Assembly (NCBI GenBank): GCA_963759155.1
Contig: CAVWXX010000018.1
Coordinates: forward strand, 44,303 to 108,302
Direction: 5' to 3'
Length of the DNA stretch: 64,000 nt
Origin: SZUA-36 sp963759155
Lineage (GTDB): Bacteria > Pseudomonadota > Gammaproteobacteria > Xanthomonadales > SZUA-36
In this document: positions 63,778-64,000 of the stretch, one piece after another
How positions within the stretch are numbered: position 1 is the stretch's first letter
How the letters are laid out: every line of letters starts with the position of its first letter
Program-made: the position numbers and the translations under genes
The notes under the pieces: model-generated
The model's input: only the letters and a program-made list of their open reading frames with translations
Told to the model about the DNA's origin: nothing
Databases searched by the model: none

Positions 63778-64000
63778 ATACATTTAGTCGCTAGGGGCCG
63801 CTCCTGGCCGTTTTGAGTCCTTCGCCGTTCCGAAAATTACATTTTTTGACTGGCTGCTTACTGCCAGGTAGCGGAACTAATATCCCAATCATACGAATGG
63901 GAACTATCGGCCAACAGCTGCTGATTGGGTGCGATGCTCGGATACAAACAAGTTATCTGGTCCGGGTAGGCGATGACCGTCTGAAGCCGGAGGTTGTTGA

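Overview
The window looks like chromosomal DNA of a Gammaproteobacterium, probably marine. The evidence is a class II (long) ketol-acid reductoisomerase, ModF, PdxH, PepT with a POT-type peptide transporter, a PL7 alginate lyase, large secreted repeat proteins, and a cassette array of the mobile or sedentary integron type. No tRNA, rRNA, CRISPR or phage module was seen. I could not run searches, so family names rest on motifs and overall resemblance.

Layout. 1-256: a large hairpin followed by tandem degenerate repeats. 257-3772 (-): gamma-glutamyltransferase, a DUF4845-like protein and a URO-D family protein. 3950-5346 (+): two overlapping deoxynucleoside-kinase-like genes. 5579-16292 (+): a giant secreted protein of about 3,570 codons, split by one frameshift, with beta-helix/Pmp repeats, an L-type lectin domain, about 55 P[LI]GSF pentads, a C25-like peptidase domain and a C-terminal beta domain. 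16467-20789: TolB/TPR membrane protein, PEBP-like protein, DUF885 lipoprotein. 20790-21567: two more hairpins and the same tandem repeats as at the left end. 21568-26852: ilvC, modF, a secreted FAD oxidase, a ferritin-like protein. 26973-31305: a secreted beta-helix protein and a five-heme cytochrome c bracketed by inverted repeats.

31.3-42.75 kb is a cassette array: about 12 recognisable attC sites of one family, all in the same orientation, separating short plus-strand genes. Several cassettes are toxin-antitoxin modules (RHH/ParE, BrnTA, HicAB, HigBA, addiction-module/ParE, Phd/ParE). No integrase gene is visible, so within this window it is an attC cluster without integrase (CALIN). A 463-465 bp element occurs three times in the array. 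Each copy starts with a GGGGTCAGAGTAAAA motif, ends at an attC-like GTTAT boundary and carries two micro-ORFs. One copy cuts a duplicate hicA. Four of the six toxin-antitoxin modules have one broken partner.

42.8-63.8 kb returns to ordinary chromosomal genes: PL7 alginate lyase (-), S9 peptidase, EamA transporter, a secreted protein (-), a 1552-residue AMP-dependent acyl ligase/GNAT fusion followed by a YbaK deacylase, pdxH (-), a pepT-POT operon (-), two more secreted proteins (-), a degenerate 1.6 kb IS1182-like element with perfect 20-bp ends, and a DUF1232-like protein.

Single-base frameshifts are frequent (about 13.09, 34.77, 36.09, 37.27, 39.3 and 62.5 kb). Some are true decay, but assembly indels must be excluded before any biological reading.
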